64,000 nt of DNA from Combretum micranthum (GCA_024138025.1 JAMXBD010001252.1:248001-312000), one strand, 5' to 3'; shown: positions 36,316 through 50,100, numbered from the stretch's first letter. The notes: generated by a model not told the origin, from the sequence alone. Numbers and translations are program-made.

Positions 36316-38874
36316 ATATATACATGTTATCTATGAATATATATATCACACAGATATAGATAATATGTTTGTCATATATATATTTATATATATAAGAAAG
36401 GAAAAAAATTATAGATTTAGCATTTACTATATATGTTTGATAAAGATATATTTAGAAAAATATATATGTACACACATATATAGATAATAGATAATATAAT
36501 TGTTATACTCATAGAAGCTTCATACATTATACATATGTAACAAAATATATACATATGCATATATTGATTACTTTTGTCATACTTTGTAATTAGTTAATCT
36601 ATTTCATTCTTGATAAGGCAACCAAACACAATAAAGGAATAAAATCAATGGTTTTGTGATGTTTCCAAATATGAGAATTTCCCATATACCCAATGTAACA
36701 AAAGATTTTTCTATGGTCAAATATAAGCCTTAATTGCTTTCCCAAGATAAAAAAAAAAAAGTTTGACTTTTTTTCGAGGATTTGTACCAAAAAATACCTC
36801 ATTAATGTGTACACATACTAGAATTCAAAATAATTATTTATACTTTCGTTTTTTTTTTTTTTGCTTTACATATATTTTAGTGCTAATTTTAGTAAATGCT
36901 AATATTTTGTTTTTGATTTTTAATATATTTTCTTCAAGAGTTAAAACATGTAATATGTACAGTAAAAATAAAAATGGCTGAAAATTTGCTTTCTATATTT
37001 ACTTTCCCCTTTGCGGCCTTCAGTGCTTCTCCATGGACGTCCAGCTTTCTCCGCAGCTTCGATAATTTAAATTTTTTCATTCTGACCAAAATACCCTTCC
37101 GTTCCACCAAAATACTTCCTCTCGTTAAAACCCTCTTTAATCACACATTAAACCCCACCTCTCTCTCTCTCTCTCTCTCTAAAAAGTAACGGACGATTTC
37201 TTAAATTTGTTTCCTCTTTTTTTTTCCTTCCTTTTTAAAATTTTGAAAATCCAATCCTTTCTTCGATATATTTTTCCCTTTTTTTTGGTAAGTGAATCAA
37301 ATCTTTGAAAAAATAAACAAGGTAGAAAATTTATTTCTTGTTTCTTAATTAAATATCCACTCTTGACTCCTTTTTTGTATTTGTCTATATATTTTCCCAT
37401 TTTCTCAAACATATTTATTAGGTTTTCAACTTTCTTCTTCTTCGTTGTTTGATTTCAGTTTCAGAATATTGAAGTTTCAATTTTTTTCGACCGTTGGATT
37501 AGAAAAAGACTAAAGTGTAAGCCTTTTTTTCTCTCCGTCTCTTGTACAGGATTTTCTTTCGTTTTCTTGGGAAATTGTGGTGCTGTGATTGGAACTTTCT
37601 TGCTCGGTGGTGGTAAAATGGTTCATACTTGTTAATTTATATATAATTTTTAATCCGCGCTCAATTTGATTTGTACTTTGTTTTCAATACTTTATCGATT
37701 TTAATAATTTAATTGTTGAATTTTCCATCAGCATCTATTTTTTCGGTAAATGAAAGGCTTTTTTGCATATTGAATTTGTAATATTGGTTGATTTTGTATC
37801 GGAAGTGATTTTGGGACTGAAGTCATAAGTAATAAATTGAAAAAAAAAAAAAGAAAAGGTTTTTAGATTTCATTTAAGGTGTTCAGGTTGAGGAGGAGAT
37901 AATAGCATAATATTTGAACAATAGCAGCAAAATGTCATAATGCCAAAGAAGTTTCCCTACTGCTCTAAGTGATTTATAAGTTCCAGGATTTGACACATCA
38001 ACTTGAAAAATAAGTCAAAGAATCTATGGGCTGAATTTATCTGACAGGCAGCGGGAAACTTACCTTTTGCTTTTCTTCCAATATCTGTAAGGGTTGCTGG
38101 ACCATTACCCATCTTCTCTCAGGGAATTAAAGACAAGCTCCTTCTGCTTATATTTGTATAACAGGAAACAGTCATATGACTAAACCAAAAAGAGTCATTG
38201 ATATAAAAAAATAAAAAAACTTTTTCTAGTTAAACATCCAAAGTACAAGGAAGGGGCAGACCATGGCAATATTATGTTTACAAGCATAAACAAAGCTGAA
38301 ATTAAAAACTACACAGAAACTTCCACCAAGTCCACCAACCACATTCTGCCATACTAGTTTAGCTTTATTTTTTCATGGTATAATTGAAAATATGGTTCAT
38401 GCTAGAGCATAATGGCATATAGCTGACCTCCCATGTAATGGTTGTAAGGCTTAAATATCCATAGTTGGAAATAAAAATTAAAATTTCCTGATACTGGCTA
38501 AATCCCATGTTACCTAGCTATCCATTTTGCCTTTTTTCTCATGGGCTTTATGGTTTTTCTAGTGTGTGATATCATGATTATTCCTGTTCCTTATTTTTTG
38601 CACGTTATACCTGAAAATGTGGTTCATGATTGAGTGCATTGATGGAAAATGATCTATATAGCCGACCCCATGTAAGGCTTGAGTATTTTAGGTATTTTTT
38701 AGTTCGTGTTCCTGTCTTTATACTGTTTATGTTTTAATGTTGTTCCTTGTTCCCTTTTGTGCACATCTTTGCAGGTTCACTAGAAGCTTGGCGATTTAAA
38801 ACACTGCTACAACTGCTGCTACTAGATTGGATTGGAACGGTAGAAGGGAATCTTTGATAAAACAAACTTAGCCA
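36316..38874 (+). promoter_or_regulatory. Promoter block copy C and 5' UTR with intron, coiled-coil gene copy 2
   Basis: It is homologous to copy B from about 14,160 onward. TA-rich sequence (36,318-36,560) leads to a shared upstream region, a pyrimidine-rich leader with a 22-bp CT run (37,159-37,180), and a leader intron ending at 'ctttgcag' (38,767-38,774). The second leader exon starts at 38,775. It retains about 270 bases of leader (37,345-37,610) missing from copy B. The left edge is joined directly to Copia flank sequence. Confidence 0.65.
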
Positions 38875-41800
38875 ATGAAGAAACTTTTCTTTTTTCGATC
38901 ATCTGCATCCAACAATGCTAACAATACAGCTAACAATACTGGTGCGTCTCCACCAGGAAAAGATAAGACAGCACACTCTCAGAGCTTGGTCGAAAGCGGA
39001 TTCGGCTATCAGGTTGGTGATAAGTATGAGAATGGCTTGCGAAGCCTTCGTGGGCTACCTTCCAAATCTCACAGCAAGACATCGGATAATCAAGCCTCAA
39101 ATGGGTCTTGTCTTAGAAGGAGCCGTTCTTTGTCCTCAGCAGCCTTTGTTGGGTTGGGTTTGGAGCCAACGGATACGTCGATCTTGAGTGATCACAATGG
39201 ATCCCCTGACTCCACACCTCGACAAACTGATCATTTCTCCCGGTAAGCCACTTCCTTTATTGAATCATATTTTTATGTGTTATAAAAGTCCTAGAGTCTA
39301 ACTTCCTTGTGTGTGTTCAAGTTATCGAGCTGTAACTCCTACCAAGAAGCAGCATAAGGTCAAACAATATGAAGCAGTCGAACCTCCAAAGGAATATGGT
39401 GTGAGGAGACCTTGTTCCAGTGCTTCCTCGGAAAATTCATCCAATTGTTCCAGTAATGTCTCAAGTAAAGTTGTTGATCGATATATGGATGGTGAACAGC
39501 ATCAAGAAAGGAGCAGGCCCAAAAGCTTTGTTATAATGCATCCCCGTCAAGAGAATGGAAAACGTCCTCCACGACCTCAAAGTACAGCCCCCGCATCACC
39601 AACGTATGGCATCAGGGATAAACCCATGTCTGATTCTTTTCGAGAAGCAAAAGTCATGCGCCCTCCTTTCTCATCAAGAGATTGGGCAGAGAACGGACTC
39701 GGTGTTGAATCACCTAGGAGAATTGCAAAAAGTGTGGTAGATCGCCTCAGCCAAACGTCTAGTTTCACTAAAGGAAGCTCTAAGGAGGTGGATCACACTG
39801 TTCCAATCACAGTTGAAGATATCTATGGGGGTTCTTTGAACAGAAGTTTTAATTCAAACGCTGAAGTCATCCACAGAGATGATAGTCTACTGGATGAAGT
39901 AGGTCACACGTTGGATATGCATGGGCAAAATTATTTCTCTGGGAAGGATTTCAAGTCTTTTAACTCTGATCATTATGAAGATGAAAGCCATTCGGAACTT
40001 ATAAGAAGATATAAGGAAGCTGAAAAAAGAGTTGCATTTTTCTTTCAAGAGAATGAGGAGGATCTGTTCCATGGTATCAGCTTTGATTTGCCAAAAGTCA
40101 TGCAAACAATTGGGAACCTTAGGAAGGAGAAGATGAGTTTAGCTGTTGAGGTTTCTGAGCTATTGCAGTATGTAATTACCGAGAGGGCTTCAAGCAAGGA
40201 GAAATTAAGACAAGCAAAGTTGGATTTTGACTTGCAAACCCGAAGGCTTGAGAAGGAAAAGAAAGAGTTGCAGATTGGATTGGAGAAGGAACTCGATAGA
40301 AGATCCCATGAGTGGTCATCCAAGCTTGAGAAATATCAGCTAGAAGAGCAGAGGCTTCGTGAGCGTGTTAGAGAGCTAGCAGAGCAAAATGTATCTCTCC
40401 AGCGGTTGGTTGCTTCCTTTAATGAGAAAGAAGCAGAGAACAAGAGGACGATGACATTTTCGGAGCAAAAACTTAAGGAGCTGATGGAAAACGTGGAACA
40501 ATTAAGCCAACAGAAGCAAGAAATAGAACAGAGTTTATTTGAATTACAGGAAAAACACAGGCTAGTTGAGGTGAACAGCGAATGCATCAGAAGAAATTTC
40601 TTGGAGAAGGAGAAGGAGTGCAAGGATTTACACAGATCAGTTGCCAGACTATCAAGAACTTGCGGTGAACAAGAAAAGACAATTGAAGTTCTTCGTGAGG
40701 AATTTGATGGGGAAACACAAAGGCTCCAGTCTTCAGAGATAATTGATAAACAGACGGCAAAGTTGAGAGCGGAGCAAGTACGATTGACGGCGTAGAGCTA
40801 GCTCTGAGGAAAGAGTTAGAATATAGTAGAGTTGAGATAGATTCTCTTCGGCATGAAAATATAAGTTTGCTGGGCCGGTTAAAAGGCGTTGGGAAAGGAA
40901 ATGGTGATATAATGTTTCAGTTGGATAAGGAAATGTGGAACCGCATATGCTGCTTGCAAAACCAAGGGCTGTCCATCCTAAACGACGGTGCCCACTTGTG
41001 TTCAAGTTTACTGGAATTTAGTAGAGAAAAATTTGCCCAGTGCGACGAAAGCAAGCAAGGGATAGAATCTATTCGAAGTGGTTTGGATGGCCAATTTCTT
41101 GTTGAGTCTGAAACAAGACTTCAGGGGATCAAGGGCGGGACCCAAAACCTCGAGAGGAGCTTACAGATGATGTCGAAACTGCTGGAAGAAAAGGCCAAGC
41201 CGTCCTCGTTATCATTATCGCAGGTAACTGGAAGCGATGTATCAAATCAGATAAATGATCAAACTTCACAGGTAAGTTTTATTTAAAACGGAAAAATTGA
41301 CTAAATTTTTCATATTGGGTGAGTACTTTCTTAATGGTCTGGTTATTTTCTTACGTTCGCCTAGGAAATTTTGAGATCAGAGCTTAAAGAAGAACGTTTG
41401 ATTACTAGTCTGCTGAGAGAGAAGCTCTACTCCAAGGACCTGGAGGTTGAGCAGTTGCAAGCGGAACTGGCAACAGCAGTAAGGGGTACTGATATTCTCA
41501 GATACCAGGTTCAAAGCGCAATGGACAACCTTTCCTCTGTTTCGCACAAGTTGAAGGATCTTGAGCTTCAGGTAAATTATGAGTTCAATTATGTGGAAAT
41601 TGAAGTCAAAGATTGCTAGTTGTGTGCATAATTTGAATTCATGAACAAAATATTCAAGAAAGATCAGGTGTAGCAGGACTTAACGGTACAGCAATGAATC
41701 ATGTTGAGCTTTGGCAAGGCAAATGAGAAAATAAGTACAAAGTTGTTACTACGGTCTGGCTTGCACTTGCTTAATCTTGCAAAAAGTATATCAAAACATG

Positions 41801-42350
41801 TGAGCTGAGGTTTGATAATATGCAACAGACCCTGTTCATCGCAAAAATTTGCACTGTCAATGCTCTGATGCTATGTTTCTCCATAACTTTACCTTGCTGT
41901 CCTTTCAGCACTTAATGTCTCTAATAGAGCTTTTATTTAACATGCTGATTTTCTATACTGCTTTATTCTTATTGCTAATCTTTCCACGGTCAATTCTGAT
42001 GCTGTGCTTTGTGATAACAGATGCTAAAGAAGGATGAAAACCTTAACCATCTTCAGAGGGAGCTTCATGAATCTAGGAAGGAAATAACAGTCATGAAGGG
42101 TATTCTACCCAAGGTGACGGAGGAAAGAGACATGATGTGGGAGGAAGTGAAGCAATATAGCGAGGAGAACATGCTCTTAAACTCTGAGGTTAACGCGCTA
42201 AAGAAGAAGATTAGTGCCCTTGACGAGGATATACTAATGAAAGAAGGTCAGATCACCATCTTGAAGGACTCGCTTGGGAAAAAGTCCTTTGATATTCTTG
42301 GTAGCTTGATTTTATGTAAGAATGTTGCTAGAATGATGTGTATAAAATAG
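38875..42350 (+). CDS. Coiled-coil protein gene, copy 2 (near-intact, one interrupting frameshift)
   Basis: Exons 38,875-39,242, 39,322-41,271, 41,365-41,571 and 42,021-42,350 have gt/ag borders and consistent phases; CG plus T rebuilds an Arg codon at the first junction. It encodes about 950 residues: a Ser-rich basic N-terminus (MKKLFFFRSSASNNANNT), a low-complexity Ser/Pro/Arg region to about residue 290, long heptad coiled coil (about 290-620), then more coiled coil (KEERLITSLLREKL, MLKKDENLNHLQREL). A one-base loss near 40,789 puts a stop at 40,795 and shifts frame until VELALRKELEYSRVEIDSLR resumes. A second one-base loss near 42,304 replaces the last residues with about 18 new ones. 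Either this is a recent pseudogene or the first loss is a sequence error. No enzymatic motif; the role is unknown. The start is shared with copy 1. Confidence 0.82.
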
Positions 42351-44555
42351 TTATAGTCATAAATTTCATTCAATGATCACTCTAATATAATATTTTTCCA
42401 TCATAACCTACAAGTCCAGTTAATTTCTCGATAATAATCTACCCCAATAGACAACTAGAGCATGGAAAGTCTCCAATAATTTGGTATACTTGGAACTCCT
42501 AATCTAAATAATTTCTGAGGACCCATGACATCAAACTCAAGCAAATTCATCCCAATTTCACTTAGTAATTCAATTCTTTTGTCAATCCTACCATGATATC
42601 CACTAATCATGGTTTTTATTCAAACTTTTACTCAATAATAATAATGCTAGCCTTTAATCACACTACACAAACCTAAGTGGCAATCACCGAACACATAATC
42701 ACATTCCAGCAATACGCAATACTGGAAAGTTACAATTTAAGCTCCCTTTTCTTTTTAATTAAGCAATTCAATATAGATAATAACTTGTCTCTCAAAAAAC
42801 TAACCCTAACTTACTTTTTTATCCAAATAACCCCTATCAAAGCCATACCCATGGTAAATTCACAAGATAGGGGAATGGGATCTTACCGTTTTATCACGTA
42901 TCCTTCCATAGATCTAATTGGACCATTCAATTCATCCTCACATGGAAAATTAAAGCTCTAACACCAAGATGATACGAATAGGATCCGTGTTAGAATTACG
43001 TTATGGATTTGTCTCGATTAACCTACTCACAATAAAGTGTTTCATGATTATGATTTTGTAGTTTTTAATAAAACAAAAAATAAAGAAAATGAATGATTCT
43101 TTCTTAGGATATTACTTAAGAAAAGATCGAACTAGTTGTATTGATCAATTAATATGAGGCACGATTGACAAAAGGTTGAGAAAACTTTCAAATTCATTTA
43201 AGAACCAAATTCAATAATTACAAAGATATCAAGTTATTAAAGGTCAAAACTTCTTCTTAAACGTAACCCTAATAACCCTTATATACTCCGACAAGTCAGT
43301 TAAGGACAAATATGGAACATAAAAAAGCCAAACAAATAAAATAGTAAAGTAAAAATAAATATCAAAAACATGGAACATAATCACACTATGGATCATGACC
43401 AAGACACGCGAATCGATGCCTTACATGTATTACTCTGTGCTCGGGGTGTTATACTATTACAATTTGTTGTGAATCTATTGGTGCTTCTTTCTATGAAATT
43501 GTTACCACTAGTAACGCCTTTCGTCTATCAGTTGAAGCAGTTGCTAAATGTTTCTCACTAGATTCCTTCCACTGAAATGAGTTAGGTTGAATATGATCAC
43601 TAGTACTTGATGTCTTATCTCTTTGGTACATCTAATATTCTTAACAAAATGACTTCTACGAAAACCCTTATTAAGTTCTTTCTCAAGCATGTCTATTAAA
43701 TTATTTATTTGTGTGTTGTGATTGATAGGGTGGACTTGACATAAAGAATGCGAACTTCTAGGAATTATTATGATTTCGTACCATTAAATTGGGCTAGTTT
43801 CATCACTAGAGTGAGGAATTTTTGGCATTTACCACTTTCCCTCTCTTTGTTTTTTGCTTTTGAACTTTTAGCCTTTGAATGATCCTAGTCACAATCAATA
43901 TATTTATTGTAGTTATTTTGCACGTAGATAGAGTTAATTTCTTATGAATGTTGGACTCACGTTTTTCTATATTCACCAAGTTTTCAAACTGCAAAGTTTA
44001 TGATAAAACTATTTCTATTTGTAATGTTTGTTTTTTATTTTCTCTTTATTGTTGTTATTTCATTTCTCTATGAGTCCATAGTTTCTTCCCATTATTCTTA
44101 ATGTTGAGTAGCTCGCTATCTTTCTTTTTTTTTTTTTAATACCTGTTAATTTAATTTCCACTTTTTTTCTCTACAATTGCAATGATTTCCTCATACAATC
44201 CTTAGTTTCCATTAGTTTGGTCTTGATTTAGTGGAAAAATGACTTGGAAAATGCTTATACCTCGCAATTTAGGCATATTGGTGTTTTAAGCTTTCAGAAT
44301 TTGCAATTTGGTGTCTCTAATTTTACGATTTGCTCATTTGAGTGTCTCCTCATAAAATGTTAACAGATGTTAAATTAGAGTATGTCTTAGCCCATATGGC
44401 TTTTTATTTATTTATTTATTTCCAAGCTCCCATTCTTTTTCCTTCTCTTGTTCCATAAAGAAGGGTTTGATTTGATGACGACATTTCTTTTTGTTTTGTT
44501 TCTTCATCATGACTGTTACTATTGGATATTTCTCTCATTCTTCCTTGATTACTTT
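42351..44555. other. Intergenic stretch without a recognised gene
   Basis: Homology to copy 1 ends by about 42,365. The remainder is AT-rich; ORFs at about 42,677 and 43,370 have no recognisable features. Short 'tggtgtctc'-type repeats appear around 44,280-44,350. Confidence 0.5.
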
Positions 44556-45221
44556 AGGGAAATTGCAATTTATTCTCCCAAACCCCACCAACCCCCCCGC
44601 GCCCACCCCTCCCCCGAGCCGAAACCAAACTTTCATTTTGGCCTGAATTCACCCCTTGAATTTTTAATGTGCACTTTTAAACGTCTTAAAATTTCAAAAA
44701 TTAGCCAAAGTTAAGGAAAATTAATATTTTCCATTAAAAAAAAGGGGAAGAATTGCAAATTATCTCATTGAACTTTTACTTATGTGCAGATTTGCCACCC
44801 AAATTTTTATTAATGTGTAAGTTTATCCCATAAACTTTCAAAGTGCACAAAATGTTAACTATCCATTGCTATGTAAAATATTGAAAGTCCAGGGGGTTAA
44901 AAAGTGCACCTTGAAATTTCATGAGATAAATTTGCACCTCAGTAAAAGTCCGATGGGGTAATTTGCTATTTTCCCTTTTTTTTTTACTTTATTGGGAAAA
45001 TTGTAAATTATACCCTTGAATTTTCACTTAATTGTGGATTCACTCCTCAAACTTTCAAAGTGCACTTCTAGACCTCTTAAACATTCAATAATTGATACAA
45101 TTAAGGATAGGTAATGTTTTTTATTAAAAAAAAAAAGAAATTTCAAATCCCTTCGGATTTTCACCTGTGGATTTACCCCTTTGAACATTCACTTATGTAC
45201 CGATTTGTCCCATAAACGTTT
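44556..45221. repeat. MITE-like cluster of nested direct and inverted repeats
   Basis: A segment beginning like 'gaattgcaaattatctcatt' and running to 'actttcaaagtgcac' occurs at about 44,751-44,850. It recurs inverted at about 44,885-44,985, and related direct copies start near 44,556, 44,995 and 45,140. This structure is typical of small non-autonomous elements inserted into each other. It includes a C-rich tract (44,580-44,625). Confidence 0.6.
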
Positions 45222-45248
45222 TGTTGGTCCGAAAGAATAACCACGAGA

Positions 45249-45279
<31 letters not shown>

Positions 45280-46960
45280 TGTGTGAATTGGTTATAAATA
45301 AAAATTTTACTTTTCAAAATTTCAAACAAATTTACACCACTTAGTTACTCAACTTTAATGGCTTTAAAACTTTCTTTAAAATAATAAACTTAATAACTAA
45401 TATCTTTGAACAAAATTTGGATCAAAAGAATTTACTTAAATCCACAAAAGATCAAACAATAATTTCAAAGTTAAACTCCCAGTTTTACTCTCTGATTAAC
45501 TCTTTGCTTAAGAAAAGATATTCCAGTTACTCACTGAATTACTTTTGAGCATATAACACACCTAAGAAAAACAATTAATTATGCACGAAACAAAGAGAGA
45601 TAAGGGAGTAGAGAGTGCAAAATCGATTTATAGAGATTCCGCCTCGAGCGTCAGTCCTCTCTTCCAGCAAGCGGAGACCAGGTATTCCACACCAGTATGT
45701 TCCACTATCCAATCAAGAAATGAGAGTACAAGCTTGTTCAACTGCAATGAACTTCAATCACTCTGCTCAGCCTATCTAGCTTCACTCAAGCTATTTACTG
45801 ATCTACAGAGAAAGAAAGTTGCTCTCACTCCTTTTACAATCTCTCACAAGAAAACTAAAGCAATGAGGAATAAAGAAATAAAGATTTCCTTTCGGTTTAG
45901 TATAATGAAGACAATATAGAAGAGCAATATTTGGCTCAATGAAATTCGCAGCTTTCTATGCTTGTTCTTTTTTCCTTTTACTTAGATGATGTATTTGAAT
46001 CTCTGTTTGTTATATAAAATCTTCATTCCCAACGGCTAAGAAAAGATAGACTTTGTTCCTGATATATCTTGATATTCTGTAACGAAAACAAAGGATAAGC
46101 CTTGCTGATATTTCGTGCTTCAAAACTTGAAGATGATATGTTCCTTGATATTGTTGTTGTTGTTGTTATCGTAATCTTAGAATACCTGATATCGTGCAAC
46201 AACTGAAATAATTAAAAAAAAATTATCCTTATCTTGTAGACAACTTTTTTGGGATAGATATTTGACTTCTTCACTTCTGATACTATTCACTTGAAATATA
46301 TTTAAATTCCTAAAAAAAAAAAAAAAAGGCTTGTATCCTTGTTGGCTTTATAAATTTGAATTCCTTAATTATGTTGAAACACAATCTTGATATCTTATAG
46401 ATTTACCAGATAATCTTCTCATGACAAATTTGAAATGTATCTTGGACTTGTCTTGACATTGTTGTTGAATATCATTGATGTCAAATATTAAATCTTCAAG
46501 AATAACACTTTTAATTCAGTAGAACATGAATCCCCATGGATATTGAACCAACTTAGTGGAGCATGATTGAATGTATTACCCTAATACACTCAACTTTGGA
46601 GCTGGGTCTTAAAATCTATAAAGAATCATAGAAAATCCAATTTCTTGAAGTTTGTTCGTAAAACTCATTCATAGTGACATTTACCCTCTGACTGATCTTC
46701 TAACTGTTATATGAGTTTTATAAACCAATGATTTTACCTTCTAAGTTACCTTTGACTATACATTTGTTCTTAAAAAACTTTCCAAACACTTTTTGAATAG
46801 AATCTCTTTTGAACATGTTTTCATAAACAACATTGATTATACTTTGAACATGTTTTCATAAACTAACTTTGATTATACTTAAGTACTGCACACTTAATAA
46901 ATTTGTTAGTAAACTCATACATGTTTTGCTATCATCAAAACCAAACTAAGAGACTTAACA
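45222..46960 (-). mobile_element. Second solo LTR of the same Copia family, 1,739 bp
   Basis: It starts TGTTGGTCCGAAAGAATAAC and ends GAGACTTAACA. It shares landmarks with the 34,598 LTR (cgtcagtcc, gttccacta, acaagcttgt, and tgctatcatcaaaac near the end). Flanks cgttt and ctttc match at only 3 of 5 positions, so the target duplication is decayed or absent. It inserted in the MITE-like cluster. The ORF at 45,581-45,919 is inside the LTR and is not a gene. Confidence 0.82.
45251..45289. repeat. 39-base G homopolymer
   Basis: An uninterrupted run of 39 G, at the place where the related LTR at 34,598 has only six G. It follows gagaga and precedes tgtgtg. Confidence 0.95.
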
Positions 46961-47199
46961 CTTTCAAGTGTATTTTTTTAAAATGAAAAGTATTAATTGT
47001 CTCTAATGTTGAAAGTTAGGGGATCTAGTAGCACACTTTGAAAGGTAGGGGTTACTTTAGCTAGCTAGGGTCCTATAGAGACACTAATTCCCTAGCTTAG
47101 AACATTGACCACCATTTGCTTGACCAGATGGATCCCAACTTAAGGCCACTTAGTGCATCCCTTCTATCACTCGAGGTTAGCATGACCAAATGTGGATTA
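46961..47199. other. Right flank of the solo LTR
   Basis: Continuation of the repeat cluster and unassigned sequence. No gene. Confidence 0.4.
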
Positions 47200-50100
47200 T
47201 TGGACTCGATCTACGTCGGTAACATTAAATCCATAGATTTATTCTAATTTTTATGCTTAAACCCTAGAATAGAAGTTAAGCAAAAACGGGAAGTCAACTA
47301 AGTCAATAACATACCCTAATGAGTCTATATCCGACAATCCACGCTCGAATGCTTAAAATGATAGAAATAAGATAATCTTAGATTATAGTACATAATAATG
47401 TAATACAACCTAAAAATATTAGATTCATCAAAATTCTTTTTTTTAATCCAAACGGGATCAGTTTTTGAAAAAAAGGTCTCAGTACGCAAAATGGTGAAAA
47501 TAATCCAATAGCATATTTAACTCGTAGTACGATGAGGATTCATAAAATGTCAGTTTTAGAATTTTTCGATTTCTAAAAATATTAGATATAGCCTTTTTAC
47601 ACATATTTTTTTTACTACCAGTAATTTACTTGTCTTGTTTACTATTCATGTTACTATTTGCTACTATTCAGTGTTATTCATCTATCTCTATTTTTTCTTA
47701 CTATCTATTCATACAACCTACAAACCTATCTCTTATTTTTTCTTTTCTCATAAAACTTTATATATAACTTAACTTATATATTACTTACTTTTCATTACAG
47801 AAATACAAAATTAATCAATTCTTTCCTTCTCTTTTCTTCCAAATCAGTGCCATCGCTCTCTCTCTCTTTACCTATTATATTTTCCTTTTTAATTTATTTT
47901 ATGCACTCTAATTTTTACTCTAAAATTCTATAAATACTCCCTTCCTTATTCATTCCTTACACATACCTTCCAAACCATAATAAAACTCTGCCAAATTCTC
48001 TCTATAAATTCACTCTTCTTCTCTCATCCAAACCGTAAGGTTTTCTTCCCATTCTCGAACAATTTCCACTAAATTTTTCTTTCATCAATCTATCATCTAC
48101 CATCATATACTTTAGGTAAATATATAAACTCCTTCTTTTATTTATGTTAACATAACATAAACGCCTTGTTTGTTTTGATTTCTAAAAGCCCATGAGCTTT
48201 AAAATAATAACTTGTTTATGTCTTGTTCAACACCATCTTTATTTACAAATGTTGTTATGTTCTTGTTACATTTTTTCTCCTAATGTAACTCTTATATATT
48301 ATTGAGTATAAGTATGTATATATATTCTTAGAGCCTAAAGCTTACTAATCTAACTTTTTATTTATACTCTTATTTTTCTTGCATATTTATTTCATGCAAA
48401 TTATTAAGGCTAGTCATTCTAGTCTTAGACTTGTCCCATCAAGTCAAAATGTTTTTAGGACTTGTCCATGATCTAAGTCTAAGGAACCTTGACAAAAATC
48501 TAAGACTCCCATGATTTTATTATTTTCTTGCTTTTCTTTATGGGACTTGTCCATTTCTAAGTCTTGGGAAGACCTGAATAAAAATCTATGACTTCCACAA
48601 TTTTTTTTTCTTTTTTGCCTTTTTCCTTTAAGTTTTCTTATGTTTTTCTTTTCTTTTTATGGAACATGTCCATATCTAAGTTCCGGAAGCCTTGGTGTAA
48701 GCTAAGAATTCTAAATTTTTGTTCTTACATATATATGCTTATTTAATTTTCTATGAATTTATTTTTTATGAGTTATTATTATTATTAGTTTTTTTACATA
48801 GCTACAAGGTCATATTCATGCATGATCATAATGTTGTTGTCTTAATAAAGATTTCAAATAAAAAAGGAGCTCATGGAACTAAACTCTCAAGAAACATGAT
48901 TTTTATACTTACAAGAATTTTCACTAAACATAAGATAATGGTCCAACTACATTATTTCCAAATTACTAAAGTAAATTTTTATAAATTTTAATGTTGATAA
49001 TTCTTTGTTATGAAATTTTTCTCAAACTTTTTATAGGAGTCATACTAACACTTTGAAAAACACTAAGAACATAAAAATTTTCTAAATCAAGTTTAAGAGC
49101 AACTCACTAGTTAGAAATCAACTTAGGAAATAAAATTGGTAGACAACTTAAAAGCCGAATTTTAAGAAGTTAAGAAAATATAAAATTAATAGATATTATG
49201 AGTAGGCACTCTTTGTAACAAACTAAAGGTTTTAATTTTCTTTCCAGCAACTTAAAGAGATATTTTATAAACTTCATTTTTCAAACTCCTAAAATAAATT
49301 GTTTTATAAAAAATCATTGTTGCAACAATATCATCAGAATCATGCATATAATATGAGCTTATATATATATATATATATTTTGATTTTTCAACTATATAAA
49401 TATCTATGTGTTTGCTATGGAATTTTTGGATGATGTAGAACTTGGGGATATTACAATGTAAGGGCTGTAATTTCGTGTTGAATTTGTACTGACCTGTTTT
49501 AGAACCCAAATGGCTTTAAATGTAAAAAATAACTTTAGAAAGAGATATATCTTTTTGAGTAGGTAGAAAACGACACCTAATATGCGAAATTCTTATTTAA
49601 AATGAGTAAAGTTATAGTCGATTTAAGTTGGAATTTTACATAATCCGAATTTTGATGAAAATGATAACATAGAATTAGAAGTTTAAGTAGAAATTCCATG
49701 AAATACTCATTTCGAGCATTTCTTTTGTTTAAGTGATGAAGAAGGTGATGTTCTCTACCCCAAAGATTACTACAATTAGTGGATTACTCGACTATGGTTG
49801 AGTGAGTTTGCTTCCTTATTTCGTACTTATGCATCTGCTTGTAGTAGAGTGGCACTAGAATAGGAAGAGATCAAAATTGGAAAGTGCATGCATCTTATTG
49901 TTAGTTGAAATTACACTAAGTATACCGGGGCTTGAATTTTCTATAGCCAAGTTGTTGCTTTAGTATTATATTGAAGTATCTATAAATTCTATGATCACCT
50001 CTAAGATATTTAATGTCATGCTAAAGAGCCTAATTAAATGGATTCATGCATATCATGAAGTGAGTCACATTGCATTCATAGTAGTGAGGTACGCGAGGCT

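Noticed and set aside
45581..45919. 112-codon ORF as a gene
   Set aside because: It lies wholly inside the solo LTR at 45,222-46,960 and the sister LTR does not keep the frame.
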